A stretch of DNA of 64,000 bases, from NCBI GenBank assembly GCA_028288705.1, contig JAQBNH010000002.1, positions 124,001 through 188,000 on the forward strand, given 5' to 3'. Every line of letters starts with the position of its first letter. Within the stretch, counting starts at the first letter, position 1. This stretch comes from Ferruginibacter sp. Its GTDB lineage: Bacteria > Bacteroidota > Bacteroidia > Chitinophagales > Chitinophagaceae. The translations under genes were made by a program, and so were the position numbers. Positions 45,040 through 54,050 of this stretch are shown piece after piece. The notes below the pieces were generated by a model. The model saw only the letters and a list, made by a program, of their open reading frames with translations, made no database searches and had not been told where the DNA came from.

Positions 45040-46317
45040 TTATCCTGTTAGCCAATACTGAAGCAGGAATACCAGGATGCCGGCAACAAAACCAAGCACT
45101 GCCAGCCAGCTGATCTTTTTCAGGTACCATACAAAATCAATTTGTTCAATCCCCATCACGGCAACGCCTGCCGCAGAACCAATTATGATGGCACTCCCGC
45201 CTGTACCTGTGGTTAACGCGAGGAATTCCCAAAAGGGATGGTCAGTTGGATAGGTCGTAAGATCATACATGCCCTGCGCAGCTGCCACCAACGGTACATT
45301 ATCAACAAGCGCCGACAATAAACCGAGCGCAGTTCCAATCAGGAAATCATCTTTTAACACCGCAGTGAGGCCGCCCGATAAGGTTTTCAACATGCCGGTT
45401 GCCTGCAAGGCCGCTACCGCCAGCAAAATTCCCAGGAAGAACAAAATGCTGGGTGTATCAACTTTCTGCAATGCCTTGGAAACCGTATAACGTTCTGCCA
45501 GTTCAGGTTCTTTTGTTTTATGAATAATTGTTGTGATGATCCACATAAAACCCAGCGCCAGCAGCATTCCCATAAACGGTGGTAAATGAGTTACTGTTTT
45601 AAATATGGGTACAAACAACAAGAAACCAATTCCGAAGCTAAGGATGACCTTGCCTTCTTTTTTTTCCTTGATCGTGCACGGAGAGGGCAGCATTTCCTTT
45701 ACCGTTTGTCCCCGGAACCTGCGGGCAATAAGATAAGCCGGAACGATACATACGGCCATACTTGGGAGCAATAGTTGGCGCATGATATTTAATGCGGAAA
45801 TCTGGCCGCCAATCCACAACATCGTCGTAGTGACATCACCGAGCGGTGACCAGGCCCCACCCGCATTAGCAGCAATAACGATCATTCCTGCAAACCATAA
45901 TTTATCCTCACGGTCAGATAATATTTTTGCGCACAACGAGGTCATTACAATGGCGGTTGTAAGGTTGTCAAGTAATGCAGATAGAAAGAAACTGATCACT
46001 GCTATTAATATCAGCAATTTGCTTTTGCTTTTTGTGCTGATTTTTTGGGTTATGATGTCGAACCCGTTGTGCGAATCGATCAGTTCTACGATGGTCATTG
46101 CGCCGAGTAAGAAAAACAATATCGAGGAAATCTCTCCCAGCTGATGAAGTAGGTCAGAGGAAATGATGGTTGCACTTTCTGCCTGCAAAGTATAAACCGT
46201 CCAGCAAAGTACACCGGTAATCAGGGCTGATGCGGCCTTGTTGACGCGTAGCCGATGTTCCATAGCGATACATATATAACCCAGGACAAAAATAAAACTG
46301 ATGATCGTTGTTGCCAT
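45040..46317 (-). CDS. nhaD: NhaD-type sodium/proton antiporter
   Basis: A 425-residue integral membrane protein with at least ten hydrophobic segments. It resembles the NhaD group of the ion-transporter superfamily: FFLGAMTIVELIDSHNGFDI, then SALLDNLTTAIVMTSLCAKI (the S/A-L-L-D-N-L/P-x-T motif) and again LVDNVPLVAAAQGMYDL, a repeat-related D-N-x-P pair. NAGGAWSPLGDVTTTMLWIG is a family-typical half. It exchanges Na+ (or Li+) for H+ to keep internal pH and sodium. It follows the DUF389 gene by 23 bp and probably shares its transcript. Confidence 0.88.
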   Translation of the reverse strand: MATTIISFIFVLGYICIAMEHRLRVNKAASALITGVLCWTVYTLQAESATIISSDLLHQLGEISSILFFLLGAMTIVELIDSHNGFDIITQKISTKSKSKLLILIAVISFFLSALLDNLTTAIVMTSLCAKILSDREDKLWFAGMIVIAANAGGAWSPLGDVTTTMLWIGGQISALNIMRQLLLPSMAVCIVPAYLIARRFRGQTVKEMLPSPCTIKEKKEGKVILSFGIGFLLFVPIFKTVTHLPPFMGMLLALGFMWIITTIIHKTKEPELAERYTVSKALQKVDTPSILFFLGILLAVAALQATGMLKTLSGGLTAVLKDDFLIGTALGLLSALVDNVPLVAAAQGMYDLTTYPTDHPFWEFLALTTGTGGSAIIIGSAAGVAVMGIEQIDFVWYLKKISWLAVLGFVAGILVFLLQYWLTG

Positions 46318-46340
46318 AAAACAAATATTAATCGGTGTAA

Positions 46341-47657
46341 TTAATTCAGGGGATTTACATCCAGTAAAACGTTGTTGGTTTTAAGCCTGATGATTAACCA
46401 GTCCCTGAGCCTTTTCCTGTTTGCCGGTGATAAGCCCGGGATTGAAACGGCAACATAGAAAGTAGATGATGAGGTACTGTCTGTAAGCATGGATACCGGT
46501 TGCAAAACTGCGTTTTTTAAGGAGGGATATTGTGCTTTTAATTCAGCATACAACTGTGCTCCTGTCAGCTGGATATTTTTGATGCTGTCTAGCTGATGTT
46601 GCATGACCGAACTTTTTTGTTCCGTCTGTTGCAAGGCAAGGCTGAGCTGTTTCATTTCATCAGGTTGGCTTACATTTTCATTTTCTGAAAGATAGGCGAA
46701 GCCTTGTTTGATTTCCAGGCGTGCATCTGAAAGCTGATATTTCTTCAACTGCGCGCGCGTTTGTGCTATTTCTTCGGGCGCGATCTCCTTCCCACCATAC
46801 ACCAGGGTAATGGTTTTATGTTTAGCATCAATTTTCCTGTTGAGCAAATAATCGTTGGAATAATGCGCTTCATTATTGATAAAGTTATTGGCATTTTTAT
46901 TAAACCTGTCTTGTTGCACGAGATCGTATCCCAGGTAAATACTCGGCACGAGCGTGAGCAACACGACAGTCCAGATAATTAACTTCGACCGCCTTTCTGC
47001 ACGTCCATCCAGCAGGTGTTTGTAAGGAAATTTTAGTGTGCGGGCGATGATAAATGTGGCCAGCGCAATAAATACGCTGTTAATAATGTACAGGTAAAAC
47101 GCTCCCACAAAAAAACTGAACTGTAATGTCGCCAGGCCATACCCCGCAGTACATAAAGGAGGCATCAGCGCTGTGGCAATTGCTACACCGGGGATTACAT
47201 TTCCCTTTTGTTTACTGGAAGTGGCAATGATCCCTGCGAACCCCCCGAACAAAGCAATCAACACATCATAAATAGTAGGCGATGTGCGTGCCAGTATCTC
47301 GGAGTGTGCGTCGTCTAATGGAGACAAAAGAAAAAATACCGTACTGGTAATAAGCGCGACAAGTGTTGCAATGATATAGTTATTCAGGGCCTTCTTCACC
47401 AGTGCAACATCATTAATACCCATACCGAGGCCAACGCCCATGATCGGCCCCATCAAGGGAGATATCAGCATTGCACCGATAATCACTGCGGTAGAATTTA
47501 CATTCAAACCCAGAGAGGCTACGAAAATGGCAAATATCAGTACCCAGAGATTTGTACCGCGGAACACAACACCGTTGTCGATCGAACTCGTGATGTTTTC
47601 ATGATCTTCTTTTTGATTATGAAGGCTGAATTTGCTAAAAATATTTGTGTCGTTCAT
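46341..47657 (-). CDS. DUF389-family membrane protein
   Basis: A 438-residue protein. The N-terminal half holds the DUF389 core, with LNVNSTAVIIGAMLISPLMG and IMGVGLGMGINDVALVKKAL, and about seven hydrophobic segments up to residue 240. The C-terminal half is soluble, with a predicted coiled coil near residues 320-350 (LQQTEQKSSVMQHQLDSIKN) that ends in a domain with LRDWLIIRLKTNNVLL. DUF389 proteins have no agreed function; the distal domain resembles a Tol/periplasmic-sensor-like add-on only in length. It shares the region with two ion carriers, so an envelope or ion-stress role is a guess. Confidence 0.82.
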   Translation of the reverse strand: MNDTNIFSKFSLHNQKEDHENITSSIDNGVVFRGTNLWVLIFAIFVASLGLNVNSTAVIIGAMLISPLMGPIMGVGLGMGINDVALVKKALNNYIIATLVALITSTVFFLLSPLDDAHSEILARTSPTIYDVLIALFGGFAGIIATSSKQKGNVIPGVAIATALMPPLCTAGYGLATLQFSFFVGAFYLYIINSVFIALATFIIARTLKFPYKHLLDGRAERRSKLIIWTVVLLTLVPSIYLGYDLVQQDRFNKNANNFINNEAHYSNDYLLNRKIDAKHKTITLVYGGKEIAPEEIAQTRAQLKKYQLSDARLEIKQGFAYLSENENVSQPDEMKQLSLALQQTEQKSSVMQHQLDSIKNIQLTGAQLYAELKAQYPSLKNAVLQPVSMLTDSTSSSTFYVAVSIPGLSPANRKRLRDWLIIRLKTNNVLLDVNPLN

Positions 47658-47789
47658 TGCTTATAAGTGACCCCTTGAGATAAAGATAGGACTTTCAATT
47701 TTTCGGGTTTATATAGGAGAACCGACTTCATATGGATCAACTGCCGGATACGGATACCTGTATTCAACCGCCCGGGCCTGATAATTCGG

Positions 47790-47797
47790 TAACTTTG
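47790..47797 (+). promoter_or_regulatory. Likely -7 box for the ClC gene
   Basis: TAACTTTG fits the Bacteroidota TAnnTTTG element and lies 42 bp upstream of the ATG at 47840. A matching -33 element at 17-23 bp is not seen. If real, it favours the shorter protein start, since the longer frame would begin upstream of it. Confidence 0.4.
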
Positions 47798-47839
47798 CGG
47801 TTCAGACTTTCAAACGCTCATAGTCCTCATCACAACGGC

Positions 47840-49252
47840 ATGAACATATTATTTAAGATCAGGAAACTGCTGAAATCTAAATTCGACCAGGTAAGCAATC
47901 AACGCCTGAAAAATAATTTTTTAAATGCCTTACCATTTTGGCTGGGCGCTTTTCTATCCGGATGCATTGCCGTATTGTACGCGAAATTATTTGCCTGGGC
48001 CGAAGCGGGCACTGTCTATATTTATCATCGTGCAGACTGGGCATTTTTTATCATCACCCCGCTCTGTTTTTTTCTTTCATGGTGGCTGGTGGCAAAATAT
48101 GCGCCTTATGCCAGGGGAAGTGGTATTCCACAAGTAACGGCAGCTATTGAATTATCCAATCCAAAACAACATTACCGGGTTAATAAACTTTTAAGTTTAC
48201 GGATCATTTTCCTGAAAATCGTTTCGAGCCTCACAATGGCCTTTGGCGGAGGCGTGATCGGCCGGGAGGGCCCAACGATCCAGATATCTGCATCTATATT
48301 TAAAAAAATAAACGACCTGCTGCCTTCATGGTATCCGAAAATCTCCAAACGCAATATGATTGTTACGGGGGCGGCCGCGGGGCTGGCGTCTGCTTTTAAT
48401 ACACCGTTGGGCGGGATCGTTTTTGCTATTGAGGAACTAACAAAGACGCATTTTAGTTTCTTTAAATCCGCGCTGTTAACAGGCGTGATTATCGCCGGGC
48501 TTACCGCATTAAATTTCCTTGGCCCCTATCTTTATCTTGGCTATCCGCAGTTAGACCGCACCCCGGCATGGATTGTATTGATCATTGCTCCCCTCGCCAT
48601 CATCACGGGTTTTGCAGGCAGCGCGATGGGCGAAATCATTTTATTTATTTTACAAAAGAAGAAGCTTTTTCGCCGGCATTTTGCAAAGTCAGTTTACGTG
48701 ATCGTATGTGGTCTGATCATCGCCTTCGTGGCGGTAGCTATTGATTTCAAAGTAATGGGATCAGGTAAGGAAATCATGATCTTTACACTTTTTACGGATG
48801 ATAAACATTTAGCCTGGTATGTTCCCCTTTTAAGAATCGGGGGCTCGGTGATCTCCTTCTCAGTTGCCGGTGCAGGAGGTATTTTTGCGCCTTCCCTGAG
48901 TGCCGGGGCATCGATTGGCGCTGTGTTTGGCGGGCTTTTTAATTTGACGGCATCACAAAGCAACCTGGTGATTTTATGTGGTATGACAGGCTTTCTAACG
49001 GCCATCACCAGGAGCCCGTTTACGTCTTCTATCCTCGTACTGGAAATGACTAATAGCCATAACGTGATCTTCTACATCATGCTCACAGCCCTTTTTGCTA
49101 ACCTTGTGGCACAGGCAGTAAGCCGTCATTCCTTCTACGACAAATTAAGGGATCAATATATCCGCGATATTCACCTGGAACCCTTAGACAGGGAGGAAGT
49201 GCCTGGCAAAACTGAAGCGAAATCACCGGCTGCCAACAGCGATCCTGAATAG
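47840..49252 (+). CDS. ClC-family chloride channel/antiporter
   Basis: 470 residues from the ATG at 47840; an in-frame ATG at 47732 would add 36 residues rich in Pro, His and Asp without family resemblance and lies upstream of a promoter-like box. GSGIPQV (93-99) and GREGP (141-145), with the gating Glu that allows proton coupling in ClC antiporters, and GGIFAPSLSAGASIGAVFGG are the three chloride-binding regions. There are about ten membrane helices, and no CBS domains follow, so regulation by nucleotides is unlikely. It faces away from the DUF389 gene. Proton/chloride exchange is the most likely activity. Confidence 0.9.
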   Translation: MNILFKIRKLLKSKFDQVSNQRLKNNFLNALPFWLGAFLSGCIAVLYAKLFAWAEAGTVYIYHRADWAFFIITPLCFFLSWWLVAKYAPYARGSGIPQVTAAIELSNPKQHYRVNKLLSLRIIFLKIVSSLTMAFGGGVIGREGPTIQISASIFKKINDLLPSWYPKISKRNMIVTGAAAGLASAFNTPLGGIVFAIEELTKTHFSFFKSALLTGVIIAGLTALNFLGPYLYLGYPQLDRTPAWIVLIIAPLAIITGFAGSAMGEIILFILQKKKLFRRHFAKSVYVIVCGLIIAFVAVAIDFKVMGSGKEIMIFTLFTDDKHLAWYVPLLRIGGSVISFSVAGAGGIFAPSLSAGASIGAVFGGLFNLTASQSNLVILCGMTGFLTAITRSPFTSSILVLEMTNSHNVIFYIMLTALFANLVAQAVSRHSFYDKLRDQYIRDIHLEPLDREEVPGKTEAKSPAANSDPE

Positions 49253-49317
49253 CATTATTAAGTACTGATTATTTTCTTTGACCACCTGATGCTGCCATTA
49301 TGCCCCGGCTTGCCTGC

Positions 49318-49345
49318 ATAAAAAAAAGCGCTATGACAGCGCTTT
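49318..49345 (-). terminator. Intrinsic terminator of the first 1397-residue gene
   Basis: AAAGCGCT (49325-49332) and AGCGCTTT (49338-49345) form an 8-bp perfect stem with loop ATGAC. On the minus strand it is followed by TTTTTTT (49318-49324). It is 33 bp past the stop of the gene on that strand. Confidence 0.85.
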
Positions 49346-49377
49346 AGAAATTATATTCCATTTAAATGAAAGCAGAT

Positions 49378-52300
49378 CTATTTGATAAATACCTGTTGCG
49401 TGCTGGTCGTGCCGTTGGCGGACGTTATCGTAAGTTGATAGATACCTTTTGACGTTCCGTTACCTAAATTAACAGACTGCACATCATTGCTGTTGCTGAC
49501 CTGAACGGTTCCTTTATAAACCAGCTGACCGGCTTTGTTGGTTAATTGCAATTGGTAAGCACCATTCGCCTGGTTGCTGAACTGAACGTTCATGATATTG
49601 CCTTCTACGGGGTTCGGATACACGCCGATTGAAGCAGTCGTTTTTGTGGAACCAACTTTTACAATTGAAGAATATTGAACCAAACCATTTAAGCTGATCG
49701 CTTTCACGCGGTAAAAATTATCTGCTGCTAATGGAGCTACATCAATTTTATTATAAGCTGCTGATCCGCCGTTTGGTGCTTGTGGCATAGCCTGAACCAG
49801 CTTGGTAAAGTTGCGGCCATCAGCGCTGCGCTCCAGGTCGTATTGTTTCATGTTCAGTTCGTTCTCTACTTTCCAGTTAACACTGATCGTTTTATCACTG
49901 TTACGGTTAGCCGAAATGCTGCTGATCGTTACCGGCAACACGGTCATAGGTTTAAATATGATTTTGAAACGATCTGCTGCCCACGTCCCTGCATCACCTG
50001 TTACTGTGAAATCTACATAAGTGGTATCGTTGTATTTCAGTGGTGTCAGGATGTTCAGGTATTTATCAGAAACCCATCCAATAAGATTCGGGTTGATATC
50101 TTCTGTTACAAACTTCAATTGGTAAGTCTTGTAACCTAATCCACCCATGTTATAAAAAATCGTATCGGTATTGATCTCGTTCGTTAACGCATTTACCGAA
50201 AAGATCTTGTTGTCTTTTTTGATCGAAAAACTCTCTCCTACGTTCGCCATTTTGTTAGCGTTGTAGTCTGCTGCTTCAGCTGCAAACTCGCTGTCATACA
50301 CCAGGGCATTTCCATCTATGGCAACGCCGCTTGTGTATAAAAATCCTTTGATCAACTGACGTACCCCGGCTGCGTTGCTGCCGTTATTTCCTTCGCGGAA
50401 AACCATCGTGCTGCTGTTGCTCTTATCCGCTTCTTTAAAAGAGACGGTTCCCGCACCCATGGCAGTATTGTCTACATAAAATGCCTGCCCGCTCTGGATG
50501 ATGCTGCTGCCCACAGACGTGCTGTAGCTGCCTCCACTGATCAAGGGTTTATAACCAAGGATCTTATTGAACGTTTGGTAAGCACCTACACCATAAGCAC
50601 CGCCGATCTTCGGATCCCAGAGATAAAAAATATTCTTCACGTTTGTTTTCGTGATCAAATCAAAATCAATAGAAGACGGGTAAGGGTTACCGATGGAAAA
50701 GAAATTACCTGCCGGTACATTAATCACCGGGTAGTTGCCCGTATTGATCTGACCGCTTGTGCGGATCACCGTTGTTGTCGGCGTTCCCGCTGCTGCAGTC
50801 GCGCTCCGGTCTCCCCTTACAAAAAGGAAGTAACCACGGTCCTTTTGCGGGAATGCAACAGTTGTGTTATTTACATTAACAAAAGCATTCGTTGCGGAGT
50901 TCCAGTATTTCATGGAATAACCCGGGCTGGTAAAATCAAACCCGATACCTGTTGCAGGGCCGGTGATATTCGTACCTAAACCTGCGGTTCCGATAACGCC
51001 AGGATTCTGGTTTTCCTGCCATGCCTGTTTGATCGTTTGCGTTGTATTAGCAGGCACGGATACCAGCTGCCATCTTCTTGGCGTGGCAATAAACCGTTCC
51101 ACGATAAATTTACCAGTTGTATAGTTGATCGTCGCACCGCTGATCTGGGCGACATTAGCAGTATTCGTTGCATCTGATATCAGGGTGATATCACTCACGA
51201 GGTTGAGCTTAGAAGTTCCTGCAAGATTTAATTCCTTTGCAACAGAAAGGCTACCCGTAACCGTAAGGCCGGTCGCATTGCTGTTATTATTGATGAAATT
51301 GTAGAAAGGCACAATGCTCGCCGAAGAGAATGTCTGCGCTACTGTTCCGGTAAAATTCACCGTTCCGTTATTGTGGGCGAATCCTGCTCCTGCACTTTGC
51401 GTGAAATCCCCTCTCACGATCATCGTACCCGATGGTGCGGTTTTTATCCCGGCATTCTTAATGCTTATATGGCCATAACTAAAGCCGTTAAAAATATCCT
51501 GTGCTGCGCCGGCATATTCGATCGTGCTCGTTGGATCGATGCTATAGGTAGTGAAGTTTTTAGGAAAATTTGAGTTGCCCACCCCACCGCCACTTCCGCG
51601 CAGGATCAGCTTCGAATTGGCACCCATCGTAAAATTCGCAGCTCCTGCAACACTCCACATTTTGTTACAAACCTGGCCGGAAGCGATATCCAGCGTGGCG
51701 CCCGGGTTGATCGTGATGTTATGCAACACGGTAAAACCCTGGTCCCCTGTGCCATTGAAAACGACAGTCGGTGTATTCAGGTTCCCGATCTGAAGTGTGT
51801 GCCCCAAATAAATAGAATCATAATTAGTAAGATCAGTTACGTTATTGTTGGTGATGGTTTGTGTGCCTGTTCCGTCAAAAATTACCAGGTTAGGTTTACT
51901 GTTCGGATGGCCGTCATCCCCTATTCCACTCAACGTACAATTGCCTTTAATGATCAGCGTTCCCAGGTTATCCGCGGGCAATTTAACCGAAAACGGATAA
52001 TTGAATCCTTTGCCCGTTGATGTATTGGAATGACTCGTTGTAACATTTCCCACATAGGTCATCACTGAATTTGCACCGAGGTTAACTTCTGTCTGAACAG
52101 TAGCGGAACCATTGCTCTGAACGAAAAAAGTACTGTTGCCATACACGGTCACGCGGTTGCTGATAAGAAACTGCAATGACTTTACACCGCCGGATGTTCC
52201 GGCAGCGGTTTTTAAATTGACCGTAAAGTCTTTGATGTAAGTCTCGATGTCACTGAACGTCAGGATCGAACTTGTTTTAGTCGCCGACAAAGTGATATCA

Positions 52301-53571
52301 AGGCTGATATTTGAACAGGCATTTGGTCCAACCACACCTGCGTTCACATAACTGCTTGAACTCGTCGACCAGTTTAACGGGTCATTAAAATCTGTGCCGC
52401 TTGTGCCTCCAGCCATAGTAGACGCGTATCCCGCCCAGTACAAATTATTTGAAGCGCCACAACCAAGCGTGGTCGCTGTATTGTTTAATGGAGAAGCGGC
52501 TTTATAACTTGGCCCGGGCAAACAGTTCGTATTGTTATAGGCAAATACCCAGAGTTTATAGGCCGTAGATGGTGCAAGGAATGAAGTGGTGAACGAAGTG
52601 GATGATCCAACATATTCCACCAGGTCGCCTAACGTATTTGTTCCGGCGGTATAAACCGTACCATCAACAGGCGTCGGAGCAGCAGCACCGGTAGTTGTTC
52701 TTACTACGAGGTAGCCACTTACTGCAGGAGAAGCTGCTGTAAAAGTTCCGCTGATCGTTGTGGCAGTTGGCGTTAAAACCAGGGATGTTGGCTGGTTTGC
52801 CGGTGCCACGCAAGGAGGAGGCAAATAGGTGAACATCGTATTGGTTGCAGGCTTCGCCAGGTTGGTCATTTTACAGGTAAGATTGTTGTTGCCACCCTGT
52901 GTCGTAGATGCCCATGTATTTAAACCTGTTATCGTGCGGTTATGATAGTCCGAGTTATTCAACCCGCGCAGTCCTACCTGGCCGGGATAATCAGTAAGAT
53001 TGGTTACCGTAGAAGGACCGTAAATGATTTCTATTTTACCGGTCGTCTCATGCAAACGGATCTGGAAATCCAGTACATCACCGGATACCGCGGAGCCGCT
53101 GTTTTTACGGCGCGCGTCCATCCATTCTACCGTAAAGATTTTTGATCCTGCTGTTCCTGTTGTTTTGTAGCCTGGCTGTGTCGTACCGTTGTTGATCAGG
53201 TCACGACCAAAAACAGAAACAGCTGCTTCGTATCCTGTATTATCTGATATCGGGTTTACTGCGTTTGAAAGCGAGGTGGTGGCGCCGAAGGTTATGAAGC
53301 CATTACTGTTAACGGAACAGGTCGTGTACGTTTTTCCATTTATCCAGAAGGTAAAGCCGATGTTAACGGTTTGGATATTGTCGTCCCAGGATGTTGTTCC
53401 AAAAACATTGGTGGGTGATGTTAGGGCCGTGAACGTCCCTGGAGTTCCGTTGTAGCTATAATTTGCTACCTGCGCGTTCGTCGAAAACGCAACGAAAATA
53501 ATGCTTATAAAAAGCAGGAATTTCTTCGGGAAAAGACGGTTTTCAGAGGGAATTAGTAAACGTAGTCTCAT
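49378..53571 (-). CDS. Tandem T9SS cargo protein A (1397 residues)
   Basis: Started at the ATG 53571, which gives a signal peptide (MRLRLLIPSENRLFPKKFLL..., ending TNAQ) and exactly the length of its neighbour; the longer frame would add a non-signal lead. A nidogen-like sector (TSWDDNIQTVNIGFTFWING), a fibronectin-type segment near residues 245-330, and a beta sector with ASTMAGGTSGTDFNDPLNWS follow. Near residue 832, TPRRWQLVSVPANTTQTIKQ opens a module shared with two other proteins here. The last 80 residues (IGVYPNPVEGNIMNVQFSNQ) are a T9SS type-A sorting domain. The product is likely a cell-surface adhesin or stalk; ligand unknown. Confidence 0.9.
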   Translation of the reverse strand: MRLRLLIPSENRLFPKKFLLFISIIFVAFSTNAQVANYSYNGTPGTFTALTSPTNVFGTTSWDDNIQTVNIGFTFWINGKTYTTCSVNSNGFITFGATTSLSNAVNPISDNTGYEAAVSVFGRDLINNGTTQPGYKTTGTAGSKIFTVEWMDARRKNSGSAVSGDVLDFQIRLHETTGKIEIIYGPSTVTNLTDYPGQVGLRGLNNSDYHNRTITGLNTWASTTQGGNNNLTCKMTNLAKPATNTMFTYLPPPCVAPANQPTSLVLTPTATTISGTFTAASPAVSGYLVVRTTTGAAAPTPVDGTVYTAGTNTLGDLVEYVGSSTSFTTSFLAPSTAYKLWVFAYNNTNCLPGPSYKAASPLNNTATTLGCGASNNLYWAGYASTMAGGTSGTDFNDPLNWSTSSSSYVNAGVVGPNACSNISLDITLSATKTSSILTFSDIETYIKDFTVNLKTAAGTSGGVKSLQFLISNRVTVYGNSTFFVQSNGSATVQTEVNLGANSVMTYVGNVTTSHSNTSTGKGFNYPFSVKLPADNLGTLIIKGNCTLSGIGDDGHPNSKPNLVIFDGTGTQTITNNNVTDLTNYDSIYLGHTLQIGNLNTPTVVFNGTGDQGFTVLHNITINPGATLDIASGQVCNKMWSVAGAANFTMGANSKLILRGSGGGVGNSNFPKNFTTYSIDPTSTIEYAGAAQDIFNGFSYGHISIKNAGIKTAPSGTMIVRGDFTQSAGAGFAHNNGTVNFTGTVAQTFSSASIVPFYNFINNNSNATGLTVTGSLSVAKELNLAGTSKLNLVSDITLISDATNTANVAQISGATINYTTGKFIVERFIATPRRWQLVSVPANTTQTIKQAWQENQNPGVIGTAGLGTNITGPATGIGFDFTSPGYSMKYWNSATNAFVNVNNTTVAFPQKDRGYFLFVRGDRSATAAAGTPTTTVIRTSGQINTGNYPVINVPAGNFFSIGNPYPSSIDFDLITKTNVKNIFYLWDPKIGGAYGVGAYQTFNKILGYKPLISGGSYSTSVGSSIIQSGQAFYVDNTAMGAGTVSFKEADKSNSSTMVFREGNNGSNAAGVRQLIKGFLYTSGVAIDGNALVYDSEFAAEAADYNANKMANVGESFSIKKDNKIFSVNALTNEINTDTIFYNMGGLGYKTYQLKFVTEDINPNLIGWVSDKYLNILTPLKYNDTTYVDFTVTGDAGTWAADRFKIIFKPMTVLPVTISSISANRNSDKTISVNWKVENELNMKQYDLERSADGRNFTKLVQAMPQAPNGGSAAYNKIDVAPLAADNFYRVKAISLNGLVQYSSIVKVGSTKTTASIGVYPNPVEGNIMNVQFSNQANGAYQLQLTNKAGQLVYKGTVQVSNSNDVQSVNLGNGTSKGIYQLTITSANGTTSTQQVFIK
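51617..51735. repeat. 119-bp patch identical to 56290-56408
   Basis: This stretch of the first 1397-residue gene is base-for-base identical to the second gene, including codon third positions, while DNA next to it carries scattered differences. It is most simply explained by gene conversion between the tandem copies. Confidence 0.9.
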
Positions 53572-53985
53572 AATTGGATATTGGTGGCTTGCGCCGATAG
53601 TTAAAAGCCCATATATAAATCGCTGTCTGGCAGTTAAATAGACATTGATTTGGGCAATCTTCCAGGATTTCAGGGTAAAAACGATTAACCGGTATATTTT
53701 ATTGTATGAGAGTGCTTTACGTATGCGTTTGTTAGTTGGGAAGGATGGCCAGGAAGGTGCTACAAAGCCGCGGGAACAAGAAGGCCCACAAAGAAGTTCT
53801 TCCCTCAAAGGACCCTGAGTTGACGACAGACTTTCAAAGGGTTTCTTCGCGTCCGGGACTATCCCGCTGATTTGCGGTTAACAGCACCATCCTGATCAAT
53901 AGTACATACCTGGCTGGTAATGACGGAAAGTTTCAGAAAGCAGCAGTAAAACTTCTGGCTCCCCCTCTCCGTTTAGATCAATAAA
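53572..53985. other. Intergenic stretch between the tandem T9SS genes
   Basis: No coding frame with protein features. A GGCTTGCGCC motif about 20 bp upstream of the ATG at 53571 parallels GGCTCACGCC in front of the neighbour. No TTTG/TAnnTTTG promoter pair was found; the promoter is therefore unresolved. Confidence 0.45.
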
Positions 53986-54010
53986 TAAAAAAAGCGCCTG
54001 CCGGCGCTTT
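53986..54010 (-). terminator. Intrinsic terminator of the second 1397-residue gene
   Basis: AAAGCGCC (53991-53998) and GGCGCTTT (54003-54010) make an 8-bp stem with a TGCC loop. On the minus strand it is followed by a T-run (53986-53990 and beyond). It lies 41 bp after the stop at 54051. Confidence 0.85.
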
Positions 54011-54050
54011 AGTAATTTGAATCCATGTATAGGTTAGGGTATTATTAGGG

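Noticed and set aside
53572..53808. Extension of the first 1397-residue gene to an upstream ATG
   Set aside because: It would place a long non-signal lead in front of a clear signal peptide, and the shorter start gives exactly the length of the tandem partner.
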